Source: UMGS1387 sp045540015 (GTDB lineage: Bacteria > Bacillota > Clostridia > Oscillospirales > CAG-382). Taken from it: a stretch of DNA of 64,000 nucleotides. Positions 6,956 to 18,205 of this stretch are shown here, piece after piece. Where the stretch lies: assembly GCA_045540015.1 (NCBI GenBank), contig JAZQGP010000014.1:3633-67632 (forward strand). The letters are read 5' to 3'. Below the pieces are notes generated by a model that was not told the origin of the DNA, did no database searches, and saw only the letters and a program-made list of their open reading frames with translations. Numbering within the stretch: position 1 is the stretch's first letter; each line of letters opens with the position of its first letter. The translations under genes and the position numbers were made by a program.

Positions 6956-8575
6956 TTAGTAACCGCGGTTTACGAGGTATTTGTTCACAATTCCAAAGAT
7001 TTCGGCAGGCGAATAATTGTTTCGACCGTTTCCGTCGCAAAGGATAATTATGGAATATTTTGGCATATTTTCAGGGTAAATGCCGCAAAACCAGGTATGC
7101 AGTATTTCCTTGCCGTTTTTGCTCTTCTGACCAGTCTGTGCAGTCGCGGTTTTTCCTCCCGAAGATACGCCTGAAAGGTGTGCTTTTCTGCCTGTTCCCT
7201 CCTCTACACATTTTTTCATCATGCTGCGTAATTTTTCGCATGTTTCGTCCGACAAAACCCGAATCGGAGCATTTTTTTGCGTCTTGTGCAACGTACCGTT
7301 TTTGTATATTCCTTTTATGACGGAAAGCGTCGGTACAAAACCCGTTCCCGCGGCGTTTGTCACATTGACAAGGTCAAGGGGAGATAAAAGCAGCGGACCC
7401 TGACCGAAGGAGATGTTTGCAAGGAGATTTTCGGGACAATTTGCACTATTTGGGAGCTTTGCGGCGCTTGATTTGAGGGTGTCGGCGAAAACGGCACTTC
7501 CCACTCCCATTTTGTTTGCTGTGTCAAGTATTGCTTCAATCCCGATTTTCCTGCCAAGCTCGATAAAATATGTGTTGCAGGAATTGGCAAAGGCATCCGA
7601 TAAATCCAGCTTTCCGTGTCCGCTTGTGTTGTGACAGCGGAAAATGTCCTCGCCGACAGCGATACTTCCTTTGCAGTCGCAGACAAACTCCGAAAGATTT
7701 TGATTTTGCTCAAGAGCTGCTGCGGCAACAACCATTTTAAAGACGGAGCCCGGTGTAAACAGAGAGGTTGCCCTGTTTAGCAGCTCGCCCCTGTCTGAGG
7801 AAAGGCTTTTGGCAATATTTTCGGGATCGTAGGAAGGATAGCTTGACAGGGCGAGAATGTCGCCGCTGTTTATGTCCGTGACAACAACGGCACCCATATC
7901 AAGGATGTTTTGTCCGAGGCTGTCGGTAAAGCGTTGAAGGTCTGCGTCAATCGTAAGAACCAGCCCGTCATCCTTTGTGTAGCCATCATCGTATATTTCA
8001 AATAAAGAACCGTTTATGCTTCGGGACATGGCGTTTGCTTCAAAGCGTGCATAAATACGCCCCGACAAAGCCGAAAGACTGCTTTTGCAATCAAGCAGAA
8101 GTCCACTCACGGGAGCGTTGTCCGAGTTTTTGTAGCCTACAAGATGTACTGCATCTGAAAAGTTTTCTTCATATATATAGTAGCAGTATACGCCGTCTGT
8201 TCTCTCTGCAATTGATAAATCCGCATCCGCAGGAGCTGTCAGAGTAAAAACCTTTCCTTCATACAGATGTGAATACACCTCGGAAAGAGGAACCGAGCAT
8301 AAGAGAGCTATGTTTTTGGCGGCAGAGGAAATGTTTTTTGTTATAAGTGCAGGGTTTACGGTTACCGATACGTGAGAAATCCTATGGGAAATAAGCTTTC
8401 CGTTTGTATCATATATAAAGCCGCTTCGCTCTGCAATGTCAAGCCTTCTTGTGTATTGCCCCGAAAGCACTGTGCGGCTTTTGTTTCCGCTTGAGAGCAC
8501 ATACAGCCGTACCGTCAGAAACGACAGACACATAAGGATTGTAAAATACATGGCGGCAACACGCTTTACGGACAT
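6956..8575 (-). CDS. Class B penicillin-binding protein (FtsI/SpoVD-like D,D-transpeptidase)
   Basis: Peptidoglycan cross-linking transpeptidase, membrane-anchored by an N-terminal helix (about residues 5-25) with the rest outside. Start at 8575: GTAAAGGAG lies 6 nt before this ATG, whereas the frame start 10 codons upstream has none. 539 residues. Active-site motifs: SVFK (Ser277, Lys280), SCN (332-334) and KTAT (Lys475, in place of the usual KTG). The N-terminal dimerisation region (about 40-200) is compact and no PASTA domain is present. It may serve division or spore cortex/septum synthesis; location before spo0A hints at the latter but does not prove it. Confidence 0.85.
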   Translation of the reverse strand: MSVKRVAAMYFTILMCLSFLTVRLYVLSSGNKSRTVLSGQYTRRLDIAERSGFIYDTNGKLISHRISHVSVTVNPALITKNISSAAKNIALLCSVPLSEVYSHLYEGKVFTLTAPADADLSIAERTDGVYCYYIYEENFSDAVHLVGYKNSDNAPVSGLLLDCKSSLSALSGRIYARFEANAMSRSINGSLFEIYDDGYTKDDGLVLTIDADLQRFTDSLGQNILDMGAVVVTDINSGDILALSSYPSYDPENIAKSLSSDRGELLNRATSLFTPGSVFKMVVAAAALEQNQNLSEFVCDCKGSIAVGEDIFRCHNTSGHGKLDLSDAFANSCNTYFIELGRKIGIEAILDTANKMGVGSAVFADTLKSSAAKLPNSANCPENLLANISFGQGPLLLSPLDLVNVTNAAGTGFVPTLSVIKGIYKNGTLHKTQKNAPIRVLSDETCEKLRSMMKKCVEEGTGRKAHLSGVSSGGKTATAQTGQKSKNGKEILHTWFCGIYPENMPKYSIIILCDGNGRNNYSPAEIFGIVNKYLVNRGY

Positions 8576-8777
8576 AAAAAACTCCTTTACAGAAAAAATG
8601 AACATTTATGAGCACAAGGAAAATGTTAAAAATCTTCAAACAACGCGAGGAGGAATAAAAAACGGCTGAGTATAACATCAACATGTTGTTTTAGAAAGAG
8701 GAAATTTGCGCATATGTAGTTTTTTTCGGGGAATGTATACTTTATGCACAAAATGGGTGAATTTTTTTGGTATTCTA

Positions 8778-8806
8778 TTGACTTTTTTGTAATTTGCATA
8801 TATAAT
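8778..8806 (+). promoter_or_regulatory. Strong sigma-A promoter of the giant surface-protein gene
   Basis: TTGACT (8778-8783), 17-nt spacer, perfect TATAAT (8801-8806), giving a leader of about 70 nt before the ATG at 8883. Confidence 0.8.
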
Positions 8807-8882
8807 ATCGATGTATCCCTATACGTATGTAAAAGCATAAGTATTTGGGGAAGAAACAATTTTTGTAAGGAGTGCAGACCCC

Positions 8883-11800
8883 ATGAAAAAAATCCTAAGT
8901 ATTATCCTGTGTCTGTCGATGCTTATGTCAAGCGTTGCTTTTGCTGCGCCTGTTAATATGGCACCGATTGATGTTGAGAGTGCTGTTGAAGAAACTCTCG
9001 CAGGACCCGAAATTGAAGCAGAGCTTTCCGCAATTCTCCCTGCTCTTGCACCCGTTTCAACTTATCCCGAAAACGGCGCTGCAGATGTCAGCCTCGGAGA
9101 CATCGCGTATAAGGTAACCTTCGACAAGGCTGTCAAAGCCGAAGATGTTACCCTTGAAAATCTCGCATCCGACTATGTTGGTGCTATCCACTTTGACAAG
9201 GATACCAACACCGTATATCTCTTCCCGAAGACTGAATATAAGAATTATACATACGGATACGATGTGGGAACTACATTTAGCTTCCCCGAAATTAAATCGA
9301 ATATTCCTACGGCTGACGGACAGAACAGCCTCTATTTCCCTGCGGTTTCCTATACTATAGGCATGTCTCACGGTGATGACGGCGAGAACATGGTTCCGTA
9401 CGGAAATATGGAATACGGATTTATTCCGATAGCTTCCGCTCATGTTACAGCAATTGAAGAGGAAGACGGAAACCATTATGTAAGTGTAACGAAAAATCCC
9501 TCATCAGGTAATAAGAACTGGATATATATTTATGCTCCTGTTCACTTTGAACCCAACACGGAGTATAAGTATTCCTATAATGTTAAGGCTTTGGAGGTTG
9601 TTCCTGCAATTGCCGGTGTTGATAAATCTGCTGCGCGTACTACCATAAGATACTCGCCTTCCGACCACAGCGACAGAAAGACTCATAATGGAGATAGTAA
9701 GGCTATCTCTGTAGGCGGCGGATGGGTAACCGTAGGCGGCACTTATACTACAGGTGAAGTTACCTCTACCGCGGGTGACTCGCTTGCATGCTATGTTGAG
9801 CCTCCCAAGAACGGTGCCGGCCAGGAACAGGATGCATCAATGAATTACCTTATTGATAACATTGAGCTTATCAAGAAGGTTAAGCATACATTCTCGGCAG
9901 ACAGCAGAACAACTCTTGTAGGTACTGCTCCTGCGACAATTTCCGGCTATAACGGAGATACGATTGCACTTCCTGCTACAACAGCATTTGAACCCAAGGA
10001 CGACAGATGGGAAATTACCGGCTGGACTGACGGAGAAAATTACTACATGCCCGGCGAAGAAATAACCGTTGACGGCGCTAAAAACTTTACTCCTTACCTT
10101 GAAACCGAATATAATGTATTTAACATTTCGTTCTCGTCAGAGCAAACGGGTGTTACACTTCCCAGAGCTTTTGATATGTTTGAAGGCGATATTGTTGACC
10201 TTACAACTTCAGAGTATCAGCCTTCAAAGCTTGGATACTGGTTTGACGGCTGGTCTGTAAAGGGCTCGGATGAGATTATCACCTCTTTGACTGTAACAGA
10301 GGACACCGAGCTTGTTGCAAACTTTACTCTCGTTACCGAATGGGACTTCAGAAAGAAGGCTCATTTTGACCAGTTGAATGCAGATAAATGTACTATTGAA
10401 TACAGCCCGACCAGCGGTGTTATTGTAACGCCTACCAATATGGACAATATCATCAAACCCCTCAATCAGATGATTATCAATGCAGCTGATTACGGCACAA
10501 TAGAGATGGTATTTGATAAAAACATAACTTCTTTCGTATCAGAGAGCACAAGAAGTCTTGTTTTGCGTTATACCGAGCCTTCAAATCCACATGGTTGGAA
10601 TGAAGCAAAGACTATAAGAGACTGTAAGTTTGACCGCTATGAAGGCGAGAACGGCATTGTTTTCAGATACGACATGACAACAAAGGATACATGGAAAGGT
10701 GATATCGGATATTTCAGAATCGACCCCGTGGATTCAATGGATAAATGGGCTTTGATAAGACTTACCCTTATCCCGAGTGAGGACATTGAAGCTGTTGAAA
10801 TTACAGACCTTGATGAGCCTGAACTGAGAACAGAGCCTGATACAACGGTTTCTGTTCCTGCAGATGCAGACTATACTGTTCAGTCTGTTACATGGACTCC
10901 TGCAGTTGAAAGCATCTTTGCTCATGATACAGCGTATACCGCAAATGTTACATTGAAGTCAAATCCCGGATGCCGTTTCACAGCAGAAACTACTGCAACA
11001 ATCAACGGTACAACCGTACCCCTTATAATCAATGCAGATAAAACTGCAACAGTTTCCTATAAGTTCGCTGCAACGGCATCTCTTGCAGAAGTTACCGTAA
11101 CTGCAGACAAGAGCGTTACAACTATTGAGGGCGAGAATACACTCGACCTTTCCGCAACCGTTGCAACAGTTAACCCCGATGATACAATCGATACTGATGC
11201 TGTGACATGGGGCGTTGACAATGAGAGCATCGCGGTTGTTGAAGGAAATGTTTTAAAGCCTCTTGATAACGGTACAGTAAAGGTTACCGCAACAAGTGTA
11301 TATGACCCCACAAAGACAGATTCCTTTACAGTTACTATATCGGGACTTACCCTTTACACTGTTACCTTTAACGCGGGTACAACAGCAACTGTTACAAATC
11401 TTCCCGATTCTATCAGATGCAGAAGAGATGTTGACCTCAAGAGTATTGCAGCTCCTAAGAGAGACGGATATATCTTCCTCGGCTGGAAGACCGCTACCTA
11501 TGCAGAAGAAACTGTTAACAGCATCTTTGTAGAAGAAGATACGACTCTCTACGCAACATGGGCCGAAGGCGTAATTTACGATTTCTATACCATTCCGAGT
11601 GAAATTAAGTTTAATAAGTTTGATGTAGAGCATGATCCTGTTGCGGGAACAGTTAAGCTCACGACAAATACAGATGACCCGCAGATTGAAATTAATAAAG
11701 CCTACAATGCTTCAACTAAGACCGGAGGTGTTGTTGACGGACGTAAATTCAGCAAGATTGAAGTAAGACTTGCTTCTTCGGTTGCATGTAATGTAGGTAC

Positions 11801-14800
11801 CTACTTTACATCTGTAGATGCTGATACAGGAAACTATGTCAGCGCCGGCTACGGCACAAGTCCGACTCAGTATTTAGCCTCATGGAAATCAGGAACAAGC
11901 GGAGGCGGCTCACTTGACAGCTTCTTTACATCTGTAATCGACTATTCCGCATATACACCCTGGACCACGGGTATTATCAATAGTATAAGAATGGACCCGC
12001 CGGATACAGAAGGTAATGTTTATATCGTTGACTATATCCGCATGATGAATATTGTCGAGGAGTATGTTGATATCGCTGCAATTGACGCACCTGCTGTTAT
12101 GGCAGAGGCTGCGACAACTGCAGAAGCTCTTGCGGCAGGCAAGTTTGAAGTTAAGAAGGTAGAATGGGACAAGGAGCTCTTTGAGGGCAAGTATTTCTAT
12201 GACAATACTGTATACACGGCAAAGATTACCGTTGCTCCCAAGGCAGGAACCAAGGTTTCCGAAACCGCGGTTGCAACAGTCGGCGGCAAGGCAGCTACAC
12301 TTTCCGACAACGGCGACGGAACATACCTTGTTACTTATACATATCCCGCAACCGAGGATCTTACAGACGTTAAGGTTGTGATTGACGAAACAAATAACGC
12401 AATTACTACAGCCGACGGCAAGCTCACTCTTTCCGCAGAGGTTCTTGATGTTGAAACAAACGAGCCTATCTCAGAACAGGGTATTGTATGGACAGCAACG
12501 GGTTCTGTTGACGGAAGCTTCTCTATCGACGGAAACGTGCTTACAGCTATATATGATGACAATGATGTAACGGTTACCGCAACAAGCGTATATGACCGTA
12601 CAAAATCTGCATCCTATAAGATTACCATTTCAAACCAGATTCCTCCTTACACTCTTAAATTCCAGAACGGTACAAACGGGGTAGTTACTAACCTTCCTTC
12701 TGAATATAAGGGCAAGGGAACGGTAAAGCTTTCACAGTTCAAGAAGCCTGTAAGAGAAGGCTTTAGCTTCCTTGGATGGATGACAGATCCGAGAGGAACA
12801 GAAACTGTTGACAGCATTGTTCTTAACAAGGATACAACCCTTGTTGCTAAATGGGTTTCCGGTCTGGTGTTTGAATTTAACACAGACGGAGACGCGGAAG
12901 GCTGGAAAGCCAATACTCCCAGTCACTTTAGTGAACTTGGCGTCAAAGATGGTTCATTAAACTTTACATCAGCAGTTGGTGACAACCAGCTTTACTTAAC
13001 CGATATCAACCTCAATGCCGATGTTCATAAGAAGATAGAAGTAAGAATTTCTTCTAATACAGCTTCAAGCTTTGAGCTGTTCTTCAAGTCTACATATTGC
13101 TCAAATTATGCCGGAGGAGCAGCTAACAGTACCGGTGCGGGTTATTCTGCAACCGGTGCGGGAAAATATACAATTGTTACTTTCGATATGAGCAAGGTTG
13201 CAAACTGGAGAGGAACGGTTTCATCAATCCGTCTTGACCCTTCAACAAAAGCAGGTGTTAGTGCAAAGATTGACTATATCCGTATTGTGGAAGATGTTAA
13301 CGAATATGTTGACATCACAGGCATCACTGCTCCTGTTGCAAAGGCAGTTGCAGACACAAGCGCTGTAAGTGCGGATACTTCAAAGTATATCGTTAAGAGC
13401 GTAAGCTGGTCTCCTGCTCTTCTTTACAACGAGTATCATAACGGTGATACAGCATATACCGTAACCGTTAAGGTTGCAGCAGCAAACGGTGCAATTCTTT
13501 CTGACGGACCTTATGCTACTATCAACGGAAAGACCGCAACCACAAAGGCTAACAGCGATGGAACGGTAGATGTTTCATATACATTCACCAAGACAGCATC
13601 TATAGAAAACACAGATGCTATTGACGTTAACCTTGTATTGAAGAAGGACGGCAATCCTTATACAAAGACCAAAAAGGTATTTGTAGGCGACAAGATGACA
13701 ATTGACTTCAGCCTTGTTGAAAACATCGCCGGCGGTGTACGCTGGGTTGGCTGGGCAGAAGTTGACGGCGATCCTTCTACTATATTTGAGGGCGAATTCA
13801 CCGCAGAAAGCGGAAAGAACAGAACTTTCTATGCTCAGTATGAGGATGTTCTTGGATTTGATTATACTAACAAGTATCACCAGAACAGAAATGCAGCATA
13901 CAACGCAAAGCTTACCTTCAGCGAAGGCGCTGCAGTTGTTACGCCTAATTCCGCTACCGCAGATGCAAGGCTTGCAACAGATACAATGCATCTCTTGACT
14001 ACCGATTATGCATATGCAGAAGTAGTATTTGATGCAGCTCTCAGCACAGGAATAACTGTTGATTCAGAGCCGAGTCTGTACTTCTCGTACTACACGGCAA
14101 CTACCGCATTTGCAAACGAGCGCAACGGAAAGCTTATTTCTGCCGAAGAAATTGAAGACGACGGAAGAAAGGCTATAAAGTTTACCTACGACCTCGCTTC
14201 CAACGACAACTGGAAGGGTTATATCGGCAAGTTTGCCATAGATCCTTACAACGGCACTCCTGCATGGGCAGTAAGAAGCATCAAGCTCATTCCCACAGAA
14301 TATACGAACGAACCTATTAACATTACGGGTATTGTTGCTCCCGAAACATGGGAAACTCCTAATACCGCAGTTGATAAGGGAACCAACTTTACAGTTAAGT
14401 CTGTTACATGGGATACAAGCGATCTCAATGACGCAGGCGCATACAAGCCTGAAACTGCATACTCAGTAACAGTTGTTGTAAAACCAGAAACAGGCTATAA
14501 GTTCAATCCCGAGGATGTTGCTCCCGTAACAATCAACGGTGCAACCGTTACAAGCGTAACTGTTAACACCGATGATAATACAATTACCGCGGTCGGCACA
14601 TTCCCTGCAACACTGCCCTTCAAGGATATTGAAGTTACAGTTTCCGGTCCTGCAACAATTGCAAAAGCCGGACGTTACGAAACATACAAATATACAATTG
14701 AGACTGTTGACGGTTCTGCATTGCCTATGAACAAGGCAACCTTCGGAATATCCAAGATACTTGACGGAAACGGCGATGAGGTTGCACAGGCTGACTATGA

Positions 14801-17800
14801 TGAATACGCAACCTTCGATACAGCTACTTCAAGACTCTATCCTCTTCTCAACAGCACAGTTACAATCAGAGCAACAAGTGTATACAATCCCGCAGAATAC
14901 GGCGAAATTACAGTTGTTGTTACAAACCAGAGAGAACAGCATCTGGTTACATATGATCTCAATACTACCGATGCTGTTACAGGCAGTGCTCCTGCTCCCG
15001 AATATGCATCCGGAGCATTTACTCCTTCTAATTGTACAGCCACAAGAGACGGCTACTTCTTCTCAGGCTGGTCGCTTGAGCCGGATGATGCAAATACTGT
15101 TTCTACAGTAAATGTTACCGGTGCAACAACCCTTTACGCAATCTGGGGTAAGGGTATAAGCTATGACTTTACAACATCTGCGATACCGAGCGAAATCAGA
15201 TTCAACAGATTTGATGTATTGCACGATACCGATGCAGGTGTTATCACGATTACTGCTAACGGAAACGACCCGCAGATGAATATCAATAAGGCATATTCCT
15301 CTGCATCCAAGACCGGTGGCGTTGCTGACGGACGCGTATATAAAAAGGTTGTTGTAAGAGTTTCTTCTGAAAAGCTGAGTACTTCATGGAGTATGTACTT
15401 TACTTCTGTGAATCCCGAGAACGACAAAGAAGCTGTCAGCCCCGGATATTCGAGTTCTAACCCCGGTCCGTATGTAAGCACTTTTAAAAGCCAGGCGCTT
15501 TCCGGTGGTTCGCTTGACGACTTTACCATTGTTACGTTTGACTATTCTTCGTTTACACCCTGGACTACGGGTATTGTAAACTCCGTCAGAATGGACCCGC
15601 CGGATACAGCCGGAAATGCGTATGCGATTGACTATATCAGATTTATATCTGATAACAGAGAGGTTGTATTTAACGCAAACGGCGGAGCAATAGATAACGG
15701 TGAAACCTATAAGATGACTGCTGATGTCGGAACAAACAGCGTTCCTTTCACGCCCACAAGAGTAGGCTACGCCTTCATGGGCTGGTGCAAGAGCGCAGAC
15801 GGTACAGGCAAGCTTTATGGCGGAAACACAGTTAAGGTTGTTGACGATACTACCTTCTATGCAATCTGGGCACCTTCTGCAGACCTTTCCGATGAAAGCT
15901 CTGTAACAACAGAAGATGAAGCAGATGCAGAAAACATAACTGTTACAGCAGATGAAGATAAGCTTTCCATCACAACAAGCGCAAATGCTGCTCCTGTTAT
16001 CGCAATAGCAGATGCAATGACTGTTGATGCTTCCTCTAACACTCTTCTTATTAAGCTTGACTACAGCTATAACTCGATGACAGATGACAAAATGTACATC
16101 AAGTTTACTGCCGGCGGCACAGAGTATACAGAAGAAATAAAGACAGGTCTTGCAAGCAAGCTTGATACAGACTACATTTCTGCAGATCTTTCCGGAATAG
16201 CAGACTTCAGCGGAGATGTTGAAAATGTTTCACTTGTACTTCCCGAGGGTAAGATTAATAGTCTTAACATTTATGAGCTCTCGCTCACAAGTGCTGCTCT
16301 TGCAGAGAGCGCAATAGAAAGCTTCTATACAGGTGATATGGGTGTTTCATCGCCTGAGGTTACAATCGGCAACGGTGATGACGGTTCTGATCCCAAGACC
16401 TACGCTCCCACAACTCAGCCTGAAAATCCTGCAGGTACAGTGGGCGGCGGTTCTCAGCTCGGCGGCAGCGTTGGTACAAACAAGAACGATGTTGCAGGCG
16501 GAACAGGCTCAGGTACAACAATGAAGGTTCCCGAAGCTACCGGTAATAATACAGGTACGGGAACAGGTACAGGTACAACAACACCTGTTGTATCAACTCC
16601 TGCAATTGAAAACAACTTTAAGTATATCAACGAGTTTAAAGCAGGCACCTTTACAGACGTTGTAAGTTCCGACTGGTTCTACGGCGACGTTGAAAAGTCC
16701 TATAAGCTTGGTCTTATGAACGGTGTCGGCGGAACAACCTTTGATCCTAACGGCTCTGTTACAATTGCTCAGGCAATTACGGTAGCGGCAAGAATTCATT
16801 CAACCTGCGTAAAGAAGTCCGTACCTGATGCAAAGAGCGGAGAACAGTGGTATACTCCTTATGTGAACTATGCAATTGATGCAAAGATTATCACGAAGGG
16901 CCAGTTTGCTGACTATACCGCAAAGGCAACAAGAAAGCAGGTAGCTCAGATATTTGCTAATTGCTCGCCTGCAGGATGGCTTAACACAATTAATATGTTT
17001 AATTCCATCCCCGATGTGACTTCCACAGATGCAGCATTCAGTGCAATCCTCTCGCTTTACAATGCAGGTATTCTCACTGGTATTGACGCAACCTATAAGT
17101 TCAACCCCAATGCAGATATCAAGCGAAGCGAAATGAGTGCTATCATTAACCGTGTTGCAATTCCCGAAAGCCGTATCAGAGTTGTAACAGATGTTGAAAA
17201 GAACGAAGCTGCATGGATTGGTCTTACAACATGTGAAGACACAGCAAAGTCAGGCTTCTATGTAACTCAGACCAATAATTCACTTACAGTTGTTGACGAT
17301 CCTACAAATCCCGATAACAAGGTATTTAAGATTGATACAGTAAAAGACAGCAAGATTTGGTCGTACATCTGGCATAAGATGCGTCTTAAGGGTGGAGAAA
17401 CTTATAAGATAGAATTTGATATATATCTTGTTTCTGCATATAACGGCGCAGCAGTTACCGAAACGAATATCGGTCTTAACTTCCGTTATGGTAACAAGGA
17501 TCATGGCTTTGGTGCAGGAAAGATTGCTCCCGGCAAATGGGTTCATGTAAGCAAAGAACGCAAGATTGAGGACGGTTATACGTTTACTGCAGGAGATATG
17601 TTCGGTATTTATCTCGATCCTGTAGATGATAAGGGATGTGTATACCTTGTAGATAACCTCTCTGTTATCCCTGCAAGCGGAAGCGCATCAATCGGTTCTT
17701 CCACAGGCAGCTCTTCAGGTTCTACCGCGACAGTAACTCCCAGCGCAAATTCAGTGAACTCCATTAAGTTTACAAGCGCTGATGATTTCAAAGCATACAA

Positions 17801-18155
17801 CGTAGACGGTCTTACAGTAAACGGCTCCTTCAAGGGCAAGTCCACAACAGATGATGCGAACGTTGTTTATAAGACTAAGGTAAATCTTAATGCAAGCGAA
17901 ATTAAGACCATTAAGATTACCGCTAAAATCCCGAAGGGCAAATCTGCAGAAATTTTCTTCACAACAGACGCGGAAAAAGGTCTTTCCGGAGATAAGAGAT
18001 ACGGATTCTCTTCCACTTCCGATGATGTAGCAACTTATACAATTGATACATCCAAGTGTGCAAAGTGGACAGGAACCATCCTGGAATTCAGATTTGACCC
18101 CGTTGTAGGTGCAGGTCTCAATTTTGAATGGCTCGCAATCGAATTCTGCAAATAA
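8883..18155 (+). CDS. Giant multi-domain SLH-anchored surface protein
   Basis: A 3090-residue secreted protein. The signal peptide (1-21) ends AFA before APV. Visible order: Big_5/SbsA-type Ig-like domain (about 55-155); a beta-sandwich carbohydrate-binding-like region (about 180-330); InlB/Listeria-Bacteroides-type repeats ending in GYxFxGW...TLYAxW (six or more, from about 335 to 2335); BIG2-like domains ending KVTATSVYDPTK (about 735-820 and two more); and repeated sandwich modules ending in a W-x-G-x-I-x-x-x-R-x-DP signature. A Gly/Thr-rich linker (about 2513-2576) precedes three SLH domains (about 2588-2765). Two further sandwich modules close the protein, so the SLH domains are not terminal. 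No catalytic domain is recognised. Likely an S-layer or adhesion/glycan-binding protein held on secondary cell-wall polymer. AAGGAG is about 10 nt before the ATG. Confidence 0.85.
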   Translation: MKKILSIILCLSMLMSSVAFAAPVNMAPIDVESAVEETLAGPEIEAELSAILPALAPVSTYPENGAADVSLGDIAYKVTFDKAVKAEDVTLENLASDYVGAIHFDKDTNTVYLFPKTEYKNYTYGYDVGTTFSFPEIKSNIPTADGQNSLYFPAVSYTIGMSHGDDGENMVPYGNMEYGFIPIASAHVTAIEEEDGNHYVSVTKNPSSGNKNWIYIYAPVHFEPNTEYKYSYNVKALEVVPAIAGVDKSAARTTIRYSPSDHSDRKTHNGDSKAISVGGGWVTVGGTYTTGEVTSTAGDSLACYVEPPKNGAGQEQDASMNYLIDNIELIKKVKHTFSADSRTTLVGTAPATISGYNGDTIALPATTAFEPKDDRWEITGWTDGENYYMPGEEITVDGAKNFTPYLETEYNVFNISFSSEQTGVTLPRAFDMFEGDIVDLTTSEYQPSKLGYWFDGWSVKGSDEIITSLTVTEDTELVANFTLVTEWDFRKKAHFDQLNADKCTIEYSPTSGVIVTPTNMDNIIKPLNQMIINAADYGTIEMVFDKNITSFVSESTRSLVLRYTEPSNPHGWNEAKTIRDCKFDRYEGENGIVFRYDMTTKDTWKGDIGYFRIDPVDSMDKWALIRLTLIPSEDIEAVEITDLDEPELRTEPDTTVSVPADADYTVQSVTWTPAVESIFAHDTAYTANVTLKSNPGCRFTAETTATINGTTVPLIINADKTATVSYKFAATASLAEVTVTADKSVTTIEGENTLDLSATVATVNPDDTIDTDAVTWGVDNESIAVVEGNVLKPLDNGTVKVTATSVYDPTKTDSFTVTISGLTLYTVTFNAGTTATVTNLPDSIRCRRDVDLKSIAAPKRDGYIFLGWKTATYAEETVNSIFVEEDTTLYATWAEGVIYDFYTIPSEIKFNKFDVEHDPVAGTVKLTTNTDDPQIEINKAYNASTKTGGVVDGRKFSKIEVRLASSVACNVGTYFTSVDADTGNYVSAGYGTSPTQYLASWKSGTSGGGSLDSFFTSVIDYSAYTPWTTGIINSIRMDPPDTEGNVYIVDYIRMMNIVEEYVDIAAIDAPAVMAEAATTAEALAAGKFEVKKVEWDKELFEGKYFYDNTVYTAKITVAPKAGTKVSETAVATVGGKAATLSDNGDGTYLVTYTYPATEDLTDVKVVIDETNNAITTADGKLTLSAEVLDVETNEPISEQGIVWTATGSVDGSFSIDGNVLTAIYDDNDVTVTATSVYDRTKSASYKITISNQIPPYTLKFQNGTNGVVTNLPSEYKGKGTVKLSQFKKPVREGFSFLGWMTDPRGTETVDSIVLNKDTTLVAKWVSGLVFEFNTDGDAEGWKANTPSHFSELGVKDGSLNFTSAVGDNQLYLTDINLNADVHKKIEVRISSNTASSFELFFKSTYCSNYAGGAANSTGAGYSATGAGKYTIVTFDMSKVANWRGTVSSIRLDPSTKAGVSAKIDYIRIVEDVNEYVDITGITAPVAKAVADTSAVSADTSKYIVKSVSWSPALLYNEYHNGDTAYTVTVKVAAANGAILSDGPYATINGKTATTKANSDGTVDVSYTFTKTASIENTDAIDVNLVLKKDGNPYTKTKKVFVGDKMTIDFSLVENIAGGVRWVGWAEVDGDPSTIFEGEFTAESGKNRTFYAQYEDVLGFDYTNKYHQNRNAAYNAKLTFSEGAAVVTPNSATADARLATDTMHLLTTDYAYAEVVFDAALSTGITVDSEPSLYFSYYTATTAFANERNGKLISAEEIEDDGRKAIKFTYDLASNDNWKGYIGKFAIDPYNGTPAWAVRSIKLIPTEYTNEPINITGIVAPETWETPNTAVDKGTNFTVKSVTWDTSDLNDAGAYKPETAYSVTVVVKPETGYKFNPEDVAPVTINGATVTSVTVNTDDNTITAVGTFPATLPFKDIEVTVSGPATIAKAGRYETYKYTIETVDGSALPMNKATFGISKILDGNGDEVAQADYDEYATFDTATSRLYPLLNSTVTIRATSVYNPAEYGEITVVVTNQREQHLVTYDLNTTDAVTGSAPAPEYASGAFTPSNCTATRDGYFFSGWSLEPDDANTVSTVNVTGATTLYAIWGKGISYDFTTSAIPSEIRFNRFDVLHDTDAGVITITANGNDPQMNINKAYSSASKTGGVADGRVYKKVVVRVSSEKLSTSWSMYFTSVNPENDKEAVSPGYSSSNPGPYVSTFKSQALSGGSLDDFTIVTFDYSSFTPWTTGIVNSVRMDPPDTAGNAYAIDYIRFISDNREVVFNANGGAIDNGETYKMTADVGTNSVPFTPTRVGYAFMGWCKSADGTGKLYGGNTVKVVDDTTFYAIWAPSADLSDESSVTTEDEADAENITVTADEDKLSITTSANAAPVIAIADAMTVDASSNTLLIKLDYSYNSMTDDKMYIKFTAGGTEYTEEIKTGLASKLDTDYISADLSGIADFSGDVENVSLVLPEGKINSLNIYELSLTSAALAESAIESFYTGDMGVSSPEVTIGNGDDGSDPKTYAPTTQPENPAGTVGGGSQLGGSVGTNKNDVAGGTGSGTTMKVPEATGNNTGTGTGTGTTTPVVSTPAIENNFKYINEFKAGTFTDVVSSDWFYGDVEKSYKLGLMNGVGGTTFDPNGSVTIAQAITVAARIHSTCVKKSVPDAKSGEQWYTPYVNYAIDAKIITKGQFADYTAKATRKQVAQIFANCSPAGWLNTINMFNSIPDVTSTDAAFSAILSLYNAGILTGIDATYKFNPNADIKRSEMSAIINRVAIPESRIRVVTDVEKNEAAWIGLTTCEDTAKSGFYVTQTNNSLTVVDDPTNPDNKVFKIDTVKDSKIWSYIWHKMRLKGGETYKIEFDIYLVSAYNGAAVTETNIGLNFRYGNKDHGFGAGKIAPGKWVHVSKERKIEDGYTFTAGDMFGIYLDPVDDKGCVYLVDNLSVIPASGSASIGSSTGSSSGSTATVTPSANSVNSIKFTSADDFKAYNVDGLTVNGSFKGKSTTDDANVVYKTKVNLNASEIKTIKITAKIPKGKSAEIFFTTDAEKGLSGDKRYGFSSTSDDVATYTIDTSKCAKWTGTILEFRFDPVVGAGLNFEWLAIEFCK

Positions 18156-18171
18156 TCTAAATAAAAACACG

Positions 18172-18202
18172 AGAACCGCGGTTAGAGCCGCGGTTCTTTT
18201 TG
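18172..18202 (+). terminator. Terminator of the giant surface-protein gene
   Basis: AGAACCGCGG-TTAGAG-CCGCGGTTCT perfect 10-bp stem followed by TTTTG, 16 nt after the stop. Confidence 0.9.
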
Positions 18203-18205
18203 CAT

